Positions 1 through 9,114 are shown, counted from the stretch's first letter. The stretch: 39,924 bases of DNA from Bauldia sp. (GCA_020442065.1 JAGRKZ010000063.1:570-40493); one strand, 5' to 3'. A program made the numbers and translations. The notes: generated by a model from the sequence alone, not told the origin.

Positions 1-774
1 GAACCAGCCGACCCAGAGCATGGCGGCGCCGACCATAGCCAGGACCATGGAGTTCGGGGCCATCATGTCCTTGCCGAGACCGATGCGCTTGCCGACCATG
101 ATGCATCCGACCAGCCCGGCGATGCCGGCGTTGATATGGACGACGGTGCCGCCGGCGAAGTCGAGCGCGCCCCACTGGAACAGGAGGCCGTTCGCGTCCC
201 AGACCATATGGGCGATCGGGAAATAGACGAAGGTGACCCACAGGATCGAGAACAGCATGACCGCGCCGAACTTCATGCGCTCGGCGAATGCGCCGACGAT
301 GAGGGCCGGGGTGATCATCGCGAAGGTCATCTGGAAGCAGATGAACACGAACTCGGGGATGACCTCGTCGCTGAACGTGGCGGAGATCGAATCGGCGTTG
401 ACCCCGGCAAGGAAGAGCTTGGCGGTGCCACCCCAATACGGGCTCTCCGACCCGCCGAAGGCGAAGGAGTAGCCGTAGACCGCCCAGATGATGCAGACCA
501 CCACGGCGATCATCATGACCTGCATCAGCACCGACAGCATGTTCTTGGACCGCACCAGGCCGCCATAGAACAGCGCCAGGCCCGGGATGGTCATGAACAG
601 CACCAGGATCGACGAGACCATCATCCAGGTGGTGTTGCCCGGATTGGGAATGGCGGCCACGACCTCCTGGACCGCTTCTGGCACCTCGACCGGCGCCGGA
701 TCCTGGCCGAGCGCCGGCAACGCTGCGAGCGCGATCAATGGCGTCGCGGCTAGGAGGACTTTGGTCAACTTCAT
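1..774 (-). CDS. amtB: Ammonium transporter AmtB, N-terminal part (cut by window edge)
   Basis: The first 258 codons of an Amt/MEP/Rh-family ammonium channel are present; the 3' end lies outside the window. The protein starts with a cleavable signal peptide (MKLTKVLLAATPLIALAAL, then a PALGQ cleavage region), as E. coli AmtB does. The first transmembrane helices follow, including FYGGLVRSKN, the FAERMKFG loop and FAGGTVVHINAGIAG, whose His is the first of the twin pore histidines. The ATG at 774 is preceded by an AAGGGGA ribosome site. It is the third gene in the order glnK - amt - amtB and has its own near-perfect sigma-54 element at 865-880. By family knowledge it conducts ammonia/ammonium across the inner membrane and is gated by GlnK. 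Confidence 0.95.
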   Translation of the reverse strand, partial: MKLTKVLLAATPLIALAALPALGQDPAPVEVPEAVQEVVAAIPNPGNTTWMMVSSILVLFMTIPGLALFYGGLVRSKNMLSVLMQVMMIAVVVCIIWAVYGYSFAFGGSESPYWGGTAKLFLAGVNADSISATFSDEVIPEFVFICFQMTFAMITPALIVGAFAERMKFGAVMLFSILWVTFVYFPIAHMVWDANGLLFQWGALDFAGGTVVHINAGIAGLVGCIMVGKRIGLGKDMMAPNSMVLAMVGAAMLWVGWF

Positions 775-864
775 CAGCTTTCCCCTTAAGAAAATCGGCA
801 CGCGGGCCCGTGGCATGTATGCACAGCGATTGGGCGGCCGCGGGCCGCCGCTGTTTTCGGAGTT

Positions 865-880
865 AGCAATCGTCGTGCCA
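865..880 (-). promoter_or_regulatory. Sigma-54 (-24/-12) promoter of amtB
   Basis: On the minus strand this reads TGGCAC-N5-TTGCT, an essentially perfect match to the RpoN consensus TGGCAC-N5-TTGCA, with GG and GC ten bases apart. It lies about 90 bp upstream of the amtB start. An NtrC/RpoN nitrogen-starvation promoter is the expected control for an ammonium channel. No NtrC enhancer site was convincingly located. Confidence 0.8.
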
Positions 881-960
881 TGCACGCCGCAGCGCACGAC
901 TCCTTTGTTCAGTTCCCCTCGCCGGGAGGACCGCAAGACGCGCCCCAAACGCCACCGGAA

Positions 961-989
961 GGATACTGCCCAGAAAATGAGCAGTATCC
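961..989 (-). terminator. Hairpin after the second amt gene
   Basis: A 9-bp perfect inverted repeat (GGATACTGC / GCAGTATCC) with an 11-nt loop begins 14 bp past the amt stop codon, between amt and the amtB promoter. It has no long T-run, so it is either a weak terminator or a 3'-end stabilising stem. Confidence 0.5.
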
Positions 990-1003
990 CCGGTGCGCGG
1001 AGA

Positions 1004-2215
1004 TCACCCGATGATGTCGGCTTCGGGATTGGCCGAGATGCGGTGAATCGAGAGGTCGGCGCCGCGGCGCTCCTGCTCCGGGGTCAGCCGAAGGCCGATC
1101 ACCATGTCGATCGCGGCATAGACCACATATCCGCCGGAAAACGCGTAGGCGGCGCCGAGGACCGAGCCGACCAGCTGGGCCGGCAAGGTGACCCCGCCGA
1201 GTCCGCCGAGCGCCTCAAGGCCGAAGATGCCGGCGGCAATGCCGCCCCACAGTCCGCAGAGTCCGTGCAGCGGCCAGACCCCGAGCACATCATCGATACG
1301 AAGCCGGTTGTGACAGAGCTCGAAACCCTTGACGAAGATGACCCCGGCAACGGCCCCGACGATGAAACTGCCCGCCGGGTGCATGACGTTCGATCCGGCG
1401 CAAACGGCGACCAGGCCCGCAAGCGCGCCGTTGTGGACAAAGCCCGGATCGCCACGGCCGACCACCAGAGCCGTAAGGATGCCGCCGACCATGGCCATCA
1501 GCGAGTTGGCGGCAATCAGCCCGGTGACGGCGGAAAGCGAGCCCGCAGTCATGACGTTGAAGCCGAACCAGCCGATGCACAGCAACCATGAACCGAGCGC
1601 CAGCCAGGGAATGCTGGACGGCGGAAAGCCGGCGGTCGAGCCCCGATCGTATCGTCCCAGGCGCGGCCCGAGCCGAAGCACCGCACCGAGCGCCACCCAG
1701 CCGCCCACGGCATGCACCACCACCGAACCGGCGAAGTCGTTGAAACGGGCCCCAAGCGCAGACTCGAACCAGTCCTGGATCCCGTAGTTTCCACCCCAGG
1801 CGATGCCCTCGAACACCGGATAGAGCACGCCGACAAGCACCGCCGTCGCGACGCACTGGGGCAGGAACTTGGTGCGCTCGGCGATGCCGCCGGAGACGAT
1901 GGCGGGCACTGCCGCCGCGAAGGTGATCAGGAAGAACAACCGGACAAGCGTGATTCCCTGCGGACCGTAGCCGTCGCCGTCGACCAGTTGCGCGGCCGGC
2001 ACGAAGAAGCCGAGGCCATAGGCGATGGTGTAGCCGACAAGAAAATAGACGGTGGCGGAGATGGCGAAATCGACGAGGATCTTGACGAGGGCGTTGACCT
2101 GGTTCTTCCGCCGCACGGTCCCCACCTCGAGGAAGGCGAAGCCTCCGTGCATCGAAAAGACGAGGATTGCCCCCATCAGCACGAAGAAAAGGTCGCCGCC
2201 TGCAGACTTGTCCAT
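1004..2215 (-). CDS. Ammonium transporter family protein (second Amt paralogue)
   Basis: A 403-residue Amt/MEP/Rh-family channel. It lacks the N-terminal signal peptide of the neighbouring AmtB and opens directly into helix 1 (GDLFFVLMGAILVFSMHGG). Family landmarks are GGIAERTKF, FAGSVVVHAVGGW (first pore His) and GVWPLHGLCGLWGG (second pore His), with ten to eleven hydrophobic segments. I place the start at the ATG at 2215 because AGGAGG sits just upstream; an in-frame ATG 12 codons earlier has no comparable ribosome site. It lies between glnK and amtB, behind a sigma-54-like element and a hairpin, so it may be transcribed separately from glnK. It could be a lower-affinity transporter or an ammonium sensor-type Amt; the sequence does not decide which. 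Confidence 0.93.
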   Translation of the reverse strand: MDKSAGGDLFFVLMGAILVFSMHGGFAFLEVGTVRRKNQVNALVKILVDFAISATVYFLVGYTIAYGLGFFVPAAQLVDGDGYGPQGITLVRLFFLITFAAAVPAIVSGGIAERTKFLPQCVATAVLVGVLYPVFEGIAWGGNYGIQDWFESALGARFNDFAGSVVVHAVGGWVALGAVLRLGPRLGRYDRGSTAGFPPSSIPWLALGSWLLCIGWFGFNVMTAGSLSAVTGLIAANSLMAMVGGILTALVVGRGDPGFVHNGALAGLVAVCAGSNVMHPAGSFIVGAVAGVIFVKGFELCHNRLRIDDVLGVWPLHGLCGLWGGIAAGIFGLEALGGLGGVTLPAQLVGSVLGAAYAFSGGYVVYAAIDMVIGLRLTPEQERRGADLSIHRISANPEADIIG

Positions 2216-2269
2216 GCGCTCCTCCTGCCGCGACGTTGATTCGCCGCTCATCTGTGAGGCGCATGCTCA

Positions 2270-2285
2270 TACAATCGCCATGCCA
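2270..2285 (-). promoter_or_regulatory. Sigma-54-like promoter of the second amt
   Basis: On the minus strand it reads TGGCAT-N5-TTGTA, about 55 bp upstream of the amt start codon. It differs from the RpoN consensus at one base in each half (-24 C to T, -12 C to T). Its position just downstream of the 2300-2337 hairpin fits an independent promoter. Confidence 0.5.
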
Positions 2286-2299
2286 TGAAGCAAAACGAG

Positions 2300-2337
2300 G
2301 CAAAATCGGCTGGCGCCGGGCGCGCAGCCGGTTTTGC
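2300..2337 (-). terminator. Strong inverted repeat / bidirectional terminator after glnK
   Basis: A 38-nt hairpin: outer arms GCAAAA/TTTTGC, then a GC-rich stem GGCTG/CAGCC continued by GCGC/GCGC with one bulged G, closing on a 3-nt loop. On the minus strand the right arm ends in a T-run (GATTTTGC), so it can act as an intrinsic terminator 80 bp past glnK. The A/T symmetry would allow termination from the other direction too. Confidence 0.65.
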
Positions 2338-2417
2338 ATTCATCAATGCCGCTCAAATAGCAGGCAGAGTGCTAACTTATAGGCAGCTCCTTCCTCTGCG
2401 TCCGGCCTCCTGCCCGA

Positions 2418-2909
<492 letters not shown>

Positions 2910-2963
2910 TCACGGACATGAGCCCGTGTTGGTGCAGTCGTGCCGACCACAACTTCCAAGCGA

Positions 2964-3854
2964 CTAGTATTTGGGCACGATGCCCTGATCCGGGACGACG
3001 GCGCGCGGCCGGATCAGGCCTTCCTGGGTCACCGAGGCGATGAGGCGGCCATCCCGGGCGAACAGGCTGCCGCGGTTGAAGCCCCGCGCTCCGGAGGCGG
3101 ACGGACTGTCCTCCGCGTAAAGCAGCCATTCGTCGGCGCGGAACGGGCGATGGAACCACAACGCATGGTCGAGGCTGGCGACCTGGAGATCGCGATCGAA
3201 GATCGAGCGTCCATGGTAGAACAGCGACGTGTCGAGCAGCGTCATGTCGGAGGCATAGGCGAGCACGCAGCGGTGGATGTCGGGATCGTCCGGAAGCGGC
3301 CCGCTCGCCCGGATCCACACCTTCTGCCGCGGATCGAGCCCCTCGCGGCTCATGTAGTGCCGGAGATCAACCGGCCGGATCTCGATCGGCCGCTCGCGCT
3401 CCCAATAGCGGCGGACCGGCTCGGGTGCCGAATCGAGGAACAGGGCGCGGAGCTCCGCCTCCGACGGCAACTCCTCCGGCGGCGGCACGTCGGGCATCGG
3501 GATCTGGTGATCGAGCCCCTCCTCCGGCGTCTGGAAGGAGCAGGACATCGAGAAGATCGCCTTGCCGTGCTGGATCGCGACGACGCGGCGGGTGACGAAG
3601 CTCTTGCCGTCGCGGATTCGATCGACCTGATAGACGATCGGCACCGAGGGATCGCCCGGCAGCATGAAATATCCGTGGAGGGAGTGGGCCACGCGGGCTT
3701 CGACCGTGCGGGCGGCGGCGACCAGCGCCTGGCCGATCACCAGCCCGCCGAACACCCGCTGCCAGCCCACCTGGGGGCTGCGGCCGCGAAAGAGGTTCTC
3801 CTCCAGCTTCTCGAGGTCAAGCACCTCGAGCAACGTCTCGATCGCATTGGCCAT
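2964..3854 (-). CDS. tesB: Acyl-CoA thioesterase II
   Basis: A 296-residue double-hotdog TesB thioesterase that hydrolyses acyl-CoA to free fatty acid and CoA. The N-terminal hotdog contains the signature RVFGGLVIGQALVAAARTV (about residues 33-51). The C-terminal hotdog holds the expected catalytic triad positions: Asp203 in YASDMTLLDTS, Ser228 in ASLDHALWFH (Thr in the E. coli enzyme) and Gln277 in SVTQEGLIR. Length matches the family. It is transcribed divergently from the UbiH-like gene and reads toward glnK with about 85 bp between its stop and the glnK promoter. Confidence 0.93.
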   Translation of the reverse strand: MANAIETLLEVLDLEKLEENLFRGRSPQVGWQRVFGGLVIGQALVAAARTVEARVAHSLHGYFMLPGDPSVPIVYQVDRIRDGKSFVTRRVVAIQHGKAIFSMSCSFQTPEEGLDHQIPMPDVPPPEELPSEAELRALFLDSAPEPVRRYWERERPIEIRPVDLRHYMSREGLDPRQKVWIRASGPLPDDPDIHRCVLAYASDMTLLDTSLFYHGRSIFDRDLQVASLDHALWFHRPFRADEWLLYAEDSPSASGARGFNRGSLFARDGRLIASVTQEGLIRPRAVVPDQGIVPKY

Positions 3855-4041
3855 GACCGCACCGCCCCTTTTGGTCCCCGCACCGGGGCGGATAGACTAT
3901 CCCGCCCGGCCGCCCTTGCTCCAGAATGTCGCAGCGCCATTTCGGATCATGCGGATGATGGCTCTGATAGTCTCGCCGGCAGTTTGGGCGACCGCACCGC
4001 CGCCGCACGGCCGGTCGCCCGTCAAGACACGGTGATAGCAG

Positions 4042-5316
4042 ATGTCGACACGCGTCGCAGAGTCCGGACCGGATGGCGTTTCCGAAGGGGCAGATCGAGA
4101 AGCCCGCGCCGACGTGCTGATCGCCGGTGGCGGTCATGTCGGGCTGGCGCTGGCCCTTGCGCTGCGGACGGCCGAACCGGACCTCGCGGTCACGGTGGTC
4201 GACGCCACGCCGCCCGAGGCGATCGAGCGCGACAACCGCGCATCGGCGATCGCCGCCGCCGGCCGGCGCCTGCTCGACCAGCTCGGCGTTTGGCAGTCGA
4301 TCGCGGACGAGGCCCAGCCGATCACCGACATGGTGATCACCGACAGCCGCACCGGCGACGCCGTCCGCCCGGTCTTCCTCACCTTCGACGGCCGGGCCAG
4401 CGACGGCGAGCCCTTTGCCCACATGGTCGCCAACCGCGACATGGTCGGCGCGCTGCGCGCCCGGGCGGAGGCCGCCGGCGCGCGGCTGATCGCCCCCGAC
4501 AGCGTTGTCGACTTCACGCCCGGCCCGGTCGACGTCGCCTGCCGGCTCGGTTCGGGCGGCGTGATTCGGACACGGCTCCTGGTCGCGGCCGACGGCGCCC
4601 GCTCGCGGCTCCGCGACCTTGCCGGCATCAGTACGGTCAGCTGGCCATACCGCCAGTCCGGCATCGTCGTCACGGTCGCCCACGAACGGCCGCACAATGG
4701 CCGGGCCGTGGAGCATTTCCTGCCAGGTGGCCCGTTCGCCATCCTGCCACTCAAGGGCAACCGCTCATCGCTGGTGTGGAGCGAGCGCGAGGACATCGCG
4801 AGGCGGATCGTCGCCGGCGACGAGGACGTCTTCCGCTACGAACTCGAGCGCCGGTTCGGCCGCCAGCTCGGCGCCATCGAGCCGCTCGGCAAGCCGCGCG
4901 CCTTTCCGCTCGGCCTCACCCTCGCCCGGGCCTTCGTCAAGGAGCGCTTCGCCCTCGCCGGCGATGCCGCGCACGGCATCCACCCGATCGCCGGCCAGGG
5001 ACTCAATCTCGGCTTCCGCGACGTCGCCGCCCTGGCCGAGACCATCGTCGAGGCCCATCGCCTCGGCCTCGACATCGGCTCAACCGCCGTGCTCGAGCGC
5101 TACCAGACCTGGCGGCGCTTCGATTCGTTCGAGATGGGTGTCGTCACCGACGTGCTCAACCGTCTGTTTTCCAACGACAACCCGGCTCTCCGGCTGGTCC
5201 GTGACGTCGGCCTTGGTCTCGTCGACCGCCTGCCCTCCCTCAAGCGCACGTTCATCGGCCAGGCGGCGGGCGAAGGCGGCGACCTGCCGCGGCTGCTGCG
5301 CGGCGAGGCGATCTGA
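4042..5316 (+). CDS. UbiH/UbiF/COQ6-family FAD-dependent ubiquinone-biosynthesis hydroxylase
   Basis: A 424-residue class A flavoprotein monooxygenase. It shows the three FAD signatures: the Rossmann GxGxxG-type loop VLIAGGGHVGLALALAL (residues 25-41), the DG motif LLVAADGARSRLR (179-191), and the ribose/pyrophosphate motif FALAGDAAHGIHPIAGQG (303-320) with the UbiH-type GLNLGFRD extension. By family knowledge it hydroxylates the benzene ring of ubiquinone precursors. Alphaproteobacteria use variable sets (UbiL, UbiM, UbiH), and I cannot tell which ring carbon this one serves. The ATG at 4042 has only a weak ribosome site. It is divergent from tesB. Confidence 0.88.
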   Translation: MSTRVAESGPDGVSEGADREARADVLIAGGGHVGLALALALRTAEPDLAVTVVDATPPEAIERDNRASAIAAAGRRLLDQLGVWQSIADEAQPITDMVITDSRTGDAVRPVFLTFDGRASDGEPFAHMVANRDMVGALRARAEAAGARLIAPDSVVDFTPGPVDVACRLGSGGVIRTRLLVAADGARSRLRDLAGISTVSWPYRQSGIVVTVAHERPHNGRAVEHFLPGGPFAILPLKGNRSSLVWSEREDIARRIVAGDEDVFRYELERRFGRQLGAIEPLGKPRAFPLGLTLARAFVKERFALAGDAAHGIHPIAGQGLNLGFRDVAALAETIVEAHRLGLDIGSTAVLERYQTWRRFDSFEMGVVTDVLNRLFSNDNPALRLVRDVGLGLVDRLPSLKRTFIGQAAGEGGDLPRLLRGEAI

Positions 5317-5478
5317 TCAGGATCAGGCGGATACCCCGGGGCGCGAAACGGCCCGCTACAGCCGGAATCGGGCAACTTTCCCCGGTGGTCGAACCGCCGC
5401 CGCCTCATTCGTCGTGAATGTGGCGGACACGCGAGCCGGATTGTCCCTGGCGCGCCGGGCCGACCTTGGGAGTGCACC

Positions 5479-5691
5479 ATGTCGTTTCAGGCCTACATCG
5501 ACAACGTCGCGTCCAAGACGGGCAAGACGCCGGAGGACTTCCGGAAGCTGGCGGAGCGGAAAGGACTGCTCAGGCCGGGCGTCAAGGCCGGCGAGATCAC
5601 CGGCTGGCTCCAGAGCGAGTTTGGACTTGGGCTCGGGCATGCGCGGGCAATCTACGCCACGCTCAAGCCCCATCTGCCTGGCCGGCGCTGA
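5479..5691 (+). CDS. DUF4287 domain protein
   Basis: A 70-residue soluble helical protein matching the DUF4287 pattern: MSFQAYIDNVASKTGKTPEDF, a GLLRPGVKAGEITGWL core and a C-terminal LGLGHARAIYATLK helix. The ATG has GGGAG seven bases upstream. No enzymatic residues stand out and the family function is unknown. It converges on the Trm112 gene with one base between the two stop codons. Confidence 0.85.
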   Translation: MSFQAYIDNVASKTGKTPEDFRKLAERKGLLRPGVKAGEITGWLQSEFGLGLGHARAIYATLKPHLPGRR

Positions 5692-5692
5692 G

Positions 5693-5890
5693 CTAATCCT
5701 CGATCGGCCGCGCCTCGTCGGGCAGCATGATCGGAATGCCGTCGCGGATCGGATAGGCGATACGGGCGGCGCGGCTGACCAGCTCCTGCCGGTCGGCGTC
5801 GTATTCGAGCGTGGTCTTGGTCAGGGGACAGACCAGGATTTCGAGAAGCTTGGGATCGATCCGCCCGGCGGCGCGCTCGGCCTCGGCCAT
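5693..5890 (-). CDS. Trm112 family protein
   Basis: A 65-residue Trm112/UPF0434 protein: [18 protein letters not shown] at the N-terminus and [17 protein letters not shown] at the C-terminus. Only the first of the zinc-knuckle cysteines (CP) is present, as in most alphaproteobacterial members. Eukaryotic and archaeal Trm112 activates methyltransferases; the bacterial role is unsettled. It is the last gene of the cnoX - Lon-N - trm112 operon, 14 bp after the Lon-N stop. Confidence 0.88.
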   Translation of the reverse strand: MAEAERAAGRIDPKLLEILVCPLTKTTLEYDADRQELVSRAARIAYPIRDGIPIMLPDEARPIED

Positions 5891-5904
5891 GGTCTCAACC
5901 TTTT

Positions 5905-6582
5905 CTACTGAAGCGACCGCCGCGAACCGCCGCCCGGATCGCGGGCGAGCGACATCTCGGTGAGCGCCACCAGCGTCTCGGCGCGGGCGCGGAGATCCGG
6001 CGCCTCAAGCAGGGCCTGCTTCTCCGCCGAACCGAACGGGGCCATCATCGCGAGGGCATTGATCAGCATCTCGTTCGAGGCGCGACCGACGCTGTCCCAA
6101 TCCGCCTCGAGGTTGTGGGCATCGAGATACTCCCGGAAGGTCCGGAGCACCGAGCCGCGGTCGACGTCGGACTCGTCGACATCGCTCGCAAAGTCGATGC
6201 CGAACGACACCGCGCTCACCCGGCACTGGCGGAAGAGCGTGTTGGTGACGACCTCCTCGACGATGACGAAGCGGGCGATACCGGTCAGCGTCACCATGTA
6301 GCGGCCATCGCCGGTCTCGGCGAGGGAAGTGATGCGGCCGGCGCAGCCGACCGTGCAAAGGCTCGGCCCGAGCGAGCACGGGCTCTTGGCCTCGTCGGGC
6401 TGGATCATGCCGACGATGCGCTCGCCCGCCAGCGCCGCGTCGATCATCGCCACGTAGCGGGGCTCGAAGATGTTGAGCGGCAGCTCCGACCGCGGCAGAA
6501 GAAGGGCGCCGGGAAGCGGGAAGACGGGAATGACCGAGGGCAGGTCTTCCGGGCCGCTATACGGGCAGTTGCCAGCCTTCAC
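5905..6582 (-). CDS. LON peptidase substrate-binding (Lon-N) domain protein
   Basis: A 225-residue protein formed by a stand-alone Lon N-terminal domain without ATPase or protease parts. Landmarks are [27 protein letters not shown], then [23 protein letters not shown] and the helical C-terminal part. Start choice: a GTG at 6582 with GAGGA seven bases upstream, overlapping the end of the thioredoxin gene. The same frame stays open up to 6993, but that extension is antisense-type readthrough inside the thioredoxin gene and low-complexity. Function is not established; it is presumed to bind unfolded substrates or act in proteostasis beside the chaperone-like thioredoxin upstream. Confidence 0.9.
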   Translation of the reverse strand: MKAGNCPYSGPEDLPSVIPVFPLPGALLLPRSELPLNIFEPRYVAMIDAALAGERIVGMIQPDEAKSPCSLGPSLCTVGCAGRITSLAETGDGRYMVTLTGIARFVIVEEVVTNTLFRQCRVSAVSFGIDFASDVDESDVDRGSVLRTFREYLDAHNLEADWDSVGRASNEMLINALAMMAPFGSAEKQALLEAPDLRARAETLVALTEMSLARDPGGGSRRSLQ

Positions 6583-6592
6583 GTATCGGTCC

Positions 6593-7507
6593 TCAGGCGA
6601 AAAGCAGGGACGACAATTGCCGCCGGCCGGCAAGCGTCGCCTCGTCCATCGGCCCCCAGGCCTCAAAGAACTGGAGAAGCTGCTTGCGAGCCTTCTCCTC
6701 TTCCCAACTACGATTCTTGCGGAGGATTTCAAGGAGGCGGTCGACCGCACCCTCGCGATCGCCCGCGGCATTGAGGATAAGGGCGAGATCGAAGCGCGCC
6801 TGGAAGTCGGCCGGATCGGCGGCTGCGCGCGCTTCGAGCGCGGCGCGGTCGCCGAGGCCCGCGGTCTGCGAGCGGAGCTCGATCTGGGCGCGCACCGCAG
6901 CGACCCGGGGGTCACCGGCGGCCGAGGCGGGCAACATGTCGAGGGTCTGCTTCGCCCGCTCGATGTCGCCGGCGGCCACCAGCACACCGGCAAGCCCGGC
7001 CACCGCCGGCACCGATTCCGGCTCCGATTTCAGCGCCGCAGCAAACCGCTCGCCGGCGCCTGCGGTGTCCCCCGCCTCGAGCAGCGCCTCGCCCTCGGCG
7101 ACCAGCGCCTCGGCATCGGACGGACCGACCGGCCCAGTGACGCGCTCGATGAAGGCCTTGACCTGGCTCTCGGGCAAGGCGCCGACGAAGCCGTCGACCG
7201 GCTGCCCGTTGGCAAAGGCGATGACGGCCGGAATCGACTGGATGCCGAGCTGGCCGGCGACGGCCGGATGCTCGTCGATGTTCATCTTGACGAGGCGCAC
7301 GGCCCCCTTGGCGGCGCGAACCGCCTTTTCGATGACCGGACCGAGGGTCTTGCACGGTCCGCACCACGGCGCCCAGAAGTCCACCAGCACAGGCCGGCGC
7401 CGCGACTCCTCGAGGACGTCCTTGGCGAAGGTCTGGGTGGTGGTGTCGACGACAAGGGTGTCCGCGCCCGCAAGGGCTGCGGCATCTGCTGGGAAAACGG
7501 CGCTCAT
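6593..7507 (-). CDS. CnoX/YbbN-type thioredoxin with TPR C-terminus
   Basis: A 304-residue protein: an N-terminal thioredoxin domain (about 20-130) with the active motif W48-CGPC-52 followed by the cis-proline loop SIPAVIAF, then a tetratricopeptide-like helical region (about 140-290) with TPR_19/TPR_20-like repeats (FQARFDLALILNAAGDREGAV). By family knowledge this is the chaperedoxin CnoX, which protects proteins from oxidative aggregation and hands them to GroEL or DnaK. The intact CXXC suggests redox activity. It is first in an operon with Lon-N and Trm112 (10 and 14 bp gaps). Confidence 0.92.
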   Translation of the reverse strand: MSAVFPADAAALAGADTLVVDTTTQTFAKDVLEESRRRPVLVDFWAPWCGPCKTLGPVIEKAVRAAKGAVRLVKMNIDEHPAVAGQLGIQSIPAVIAFANGQPVDGFVGALPESQVKAFIERVTGPVGPSDAEALVAEGEALLEAGDTAGAGERFAAALKSEPESVPAVAGLAGVLVAAGDIERAKQTLDMLPASAAGDPRVAAVRAQIELRSQTAGLGDRAALEARAAADPADFQARFDLALILNAAGDREGAVDRLLEILRKNRSWEEEKARKQLLQFFEAWGPMDEATLAGRRQLSSLLFA

Positions 7508-7587
7508 GCTCTGCTCACGGAAAATCTTGGCCGGCTCCAGGCCCGCCGGGATGGGTTCGCGGCTAAAATGGCGACTTCCGCCCGGAT

Positions 7588-8106
7588 TTACAATCGGTTG
7601 CGACCTTCGGCGCGGTCGAGAGGCAGAATCCGCGGCTCGTGGCCGGTGGCCCGGATGAAGGCGATCAGATCGGCGCTGGCAATCGTCGTCGTCGCGGTGT
7701 TGACGAGCGGATGGCAGTTGATCGTGGCATGCGCTGCCAGCGCCGCGTCGAGGATGACGGTGACGGTAGGGGGCACGTCGTTGATGACCCCGAACGGGGT
7801 GACCGCGCCGGGGACGACGCCGAGGCGCTCGGCGAGCAGTTCCGGCCTGCCGAAGGAGAGCCGGCCCGAGGCGCCGATCTCGTGGTGCAGGTGCTTGAGG
7901 TCGATCTCGGCATCCTCCAGCGCAGTCACCAGGAAGATCGCGTCCTTCTTGTCCTTGAGGAAGAGGTTCTTGGTGTGGGCCCCGGGAATCGTGCCCCGCA
8001 GCGCCCTGCTCTCCTCCACCGTGAAGAGCGGCGGATGGGAGACGGTGGTGGTGGCGATGCCGAGGCGGCCGAGAGAGGCCATCAGGTCGTCGGTACTGGC
8101 CGGCAC
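7588..8106 (-). CDS. ProX/YbaK-family aminoacyl-tRNA deacylase
   Basis: A 172-residue YbaK/ProX editing-domain protein (prolyl-tRNA synthetase-associated). It shows HPPLFTVEESRALRG near the start, the lysine-bearing HTKNLFLKDKKDAIFLV segment, RLSFGRPELLAERLGV and GVVPGAVTPFGVIND. Such proteins hydrolyse Ala-tRNA(Pro) or related mischarged tRNAs in trans. Start: the GTG at 8106 with GAGGAG nine bases upstream gives family length. The frame stays open to 8319, but that part crosses tRNA-Gly in antisense and is not protein. An ATG at 8178 has no ribosome site. Confidence 0.88.
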   Translation of the reverse strand: MPASTDDLMASLGRLGIATTTVSHPPLFTVEESRALRGTIPGAHTKNLFLKDKKDAIFLVTALEDAEIDLKHLHHEIGASGRLSFGRPELLAERLGVVPGAVTPFGVINDVPPTVTVILDAALAAHATINCHPLVNTATTTIASADLIAFIRATGHEPRILPLDRAEGRNRL

Positions 8107-8243
8107 GGGGCCGTTCTCCTCGTTCCCGGGGCGAACGGCAGGATTAGTCGCGCACGGTCGTGCAAACAAGTGCGACATGCGTATTGCAAGCCGCCCCCGA
8201 TGGGCGATATAAGCCCCGGCGAACAGGCCTTCGGGCCACGGAC

Positions 8244-8318
8244 GCGGGTGTAGCTCAGGGGTAGAGCACAACCTTGCCAAGGTTGGGGTCGTGGGTTCGA
8301 ATCCCATCGCCCGCTCCA
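8244..8318 (+). tRNA. tRNA-Gly (anticodon GCC), CCA encoded
   Basis: A complete cloverleaf: acceptor GCGGGTG pairs with CGCCCGC, the D-loop is GTAGCTCAGGGGTAGAGC, the anticodon stem CAACC/GGTTG encloses TTGCCAA with GCC at 8276-8278, and the T-arm contains GGGTTCGAATCCC. The discriminator T at 8315 is followed by an encoded CCA at 8316-8318. It marks the left edge of a decayed accessory patch; tRNA-Gly genes are common integration targets. Confidence 0.97.
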
Positions 8319-8911
8319 AATCTACGAACGTTTCGGGCCGTGATGCGCCGGCAATACCGGCGTCAAGCTTGTTGTTGGTTTGGTCAGTGCACGGCCATCA
8401 TCATCATGTGGTTCCACGCCCGACTATTCCTTGGCTTGCGGGTTTGATGGGGACTGTCACAACTCAAGCATCCCACGCCGTGTTTACCGCTCCGCGGATG
8501 AGCGTCCTCGGCGCACCTGCCGGAGCCTGCGGCACCCGGGTATTGCCGCGACCAGACAAGCCGCATCCGTGCCAGCCAAGAAGGTGCGGCGGCTAGCAAA
8601 CGGGACGCTCTACAACGGTCTTTCGTCAAATTCCTGAGGATGGCCGAGCCGCGTCTTCGCCCATGGGCCGTGAGTTGAAGGGCAACGAGTAACAAAAAAT
8701 TCTCGCGCCAGCGCGCTTTGGTTGCAAATACTGCCAGAGGACTTTGCAAAAGACGAAATTGTGTCAGTTTGGATTCAACCTCTGAGAGATTTTTCTTTAA
8801 TCGACATCGGTCTAACATGGCTGCACATTCAGCATACCGGAGCCATTGAACAATAGAGATCGGAGGGACCGTTCAGAGACCAAGCAACACGCTCCGCGTG
8901 TAGCAGGTCCT
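8319..8911 (+). other. Region without a recognisable gene, 3' of tRNA-Gly
   Basis: About 590 bp with noticeably lower GC in its right half (8640-8880) than anything else in the window. Open frames here are short, rich in Arg/Ser/Cys and match no family I recognise. It sits between the tRNA and the amidohydrolase remnant, so it is best read as eroded inserted DNA. I found no integrase fragment and no repeat of the tRNA 3' end. Confidence 0.5.
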
Positions 8912-9053
8912 CTTGGGGTCATCAAACCAGGCGCCTATACCGACGTTCTCCTTGGCAAGCACAACCCGCAAGGACATCTTCCCGCCGCGTAAGCCGAAGG
9001 AGTCGCTGGCGCTGATCATGAAGGAAGGCGTGATCCACAAGAACGGGACCTGA
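8912..9053 (+). pseudogene. C-terminal remnant of an amidohydrolase, frameshifted
   Basis: Two reading frames each carry half of a typical amidohydrolase C-terminus. From 8912 one frame reads LGVIKPGAYTDVLL, matching the GxIxPGxxADLLLVDGNP segment of the imidazolonepropionase-like/prolidase-type family. A second frame, ending at the TGA at 9051-9053, reads KDIF...ESLALIMKEGVIHKNGT, matching the family's final strand 'LIMKDGVIYKN'. The switch falls near 8955-8975 and no N-terminal catalytic part is visible upstream. It is a decayed gene end 60 bp before an intact amidohydrolase. Confidence 0.65.
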
Positions 9054-9114
9054 AAGGACAGCTGTGTTGCTCTTCCCACGACAATCGAACCACCCGACAG
9101 GAAAGACTCTGCCC

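Noticed and set aside
2940-5204. 754-codon plus-strand frame across tesB and the UbiH-like gene
   Set aside because: It is antisense to tesB and a frame shadow of the hydroxylase; composition is Arg/Asp/His-rich with no domain.
6583-6993. Long upstream extension of the Lon-N frame
   Set aside because: It lies inside the thioredoxin gene in another frame and is Arg/Ser/Pro-rich; the GTG at 6582 has a good ribosome site and gives the family length.
8107-8319. N-terminal extension of the ProX-like frame containing a GFEPTTPTLARLCS-type peptide
   Set aside because: This peptide is the well-known antisense translation of a tRNA gene; it falls on tRNA-Gly at 8244-8318 and is not protein.
8384-8818. 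144-codon minus-strand frame after the tRNA
   Set aside because: Unrecognised, atypical composition, no ribosome site; treated as non-coding eroded sequence.
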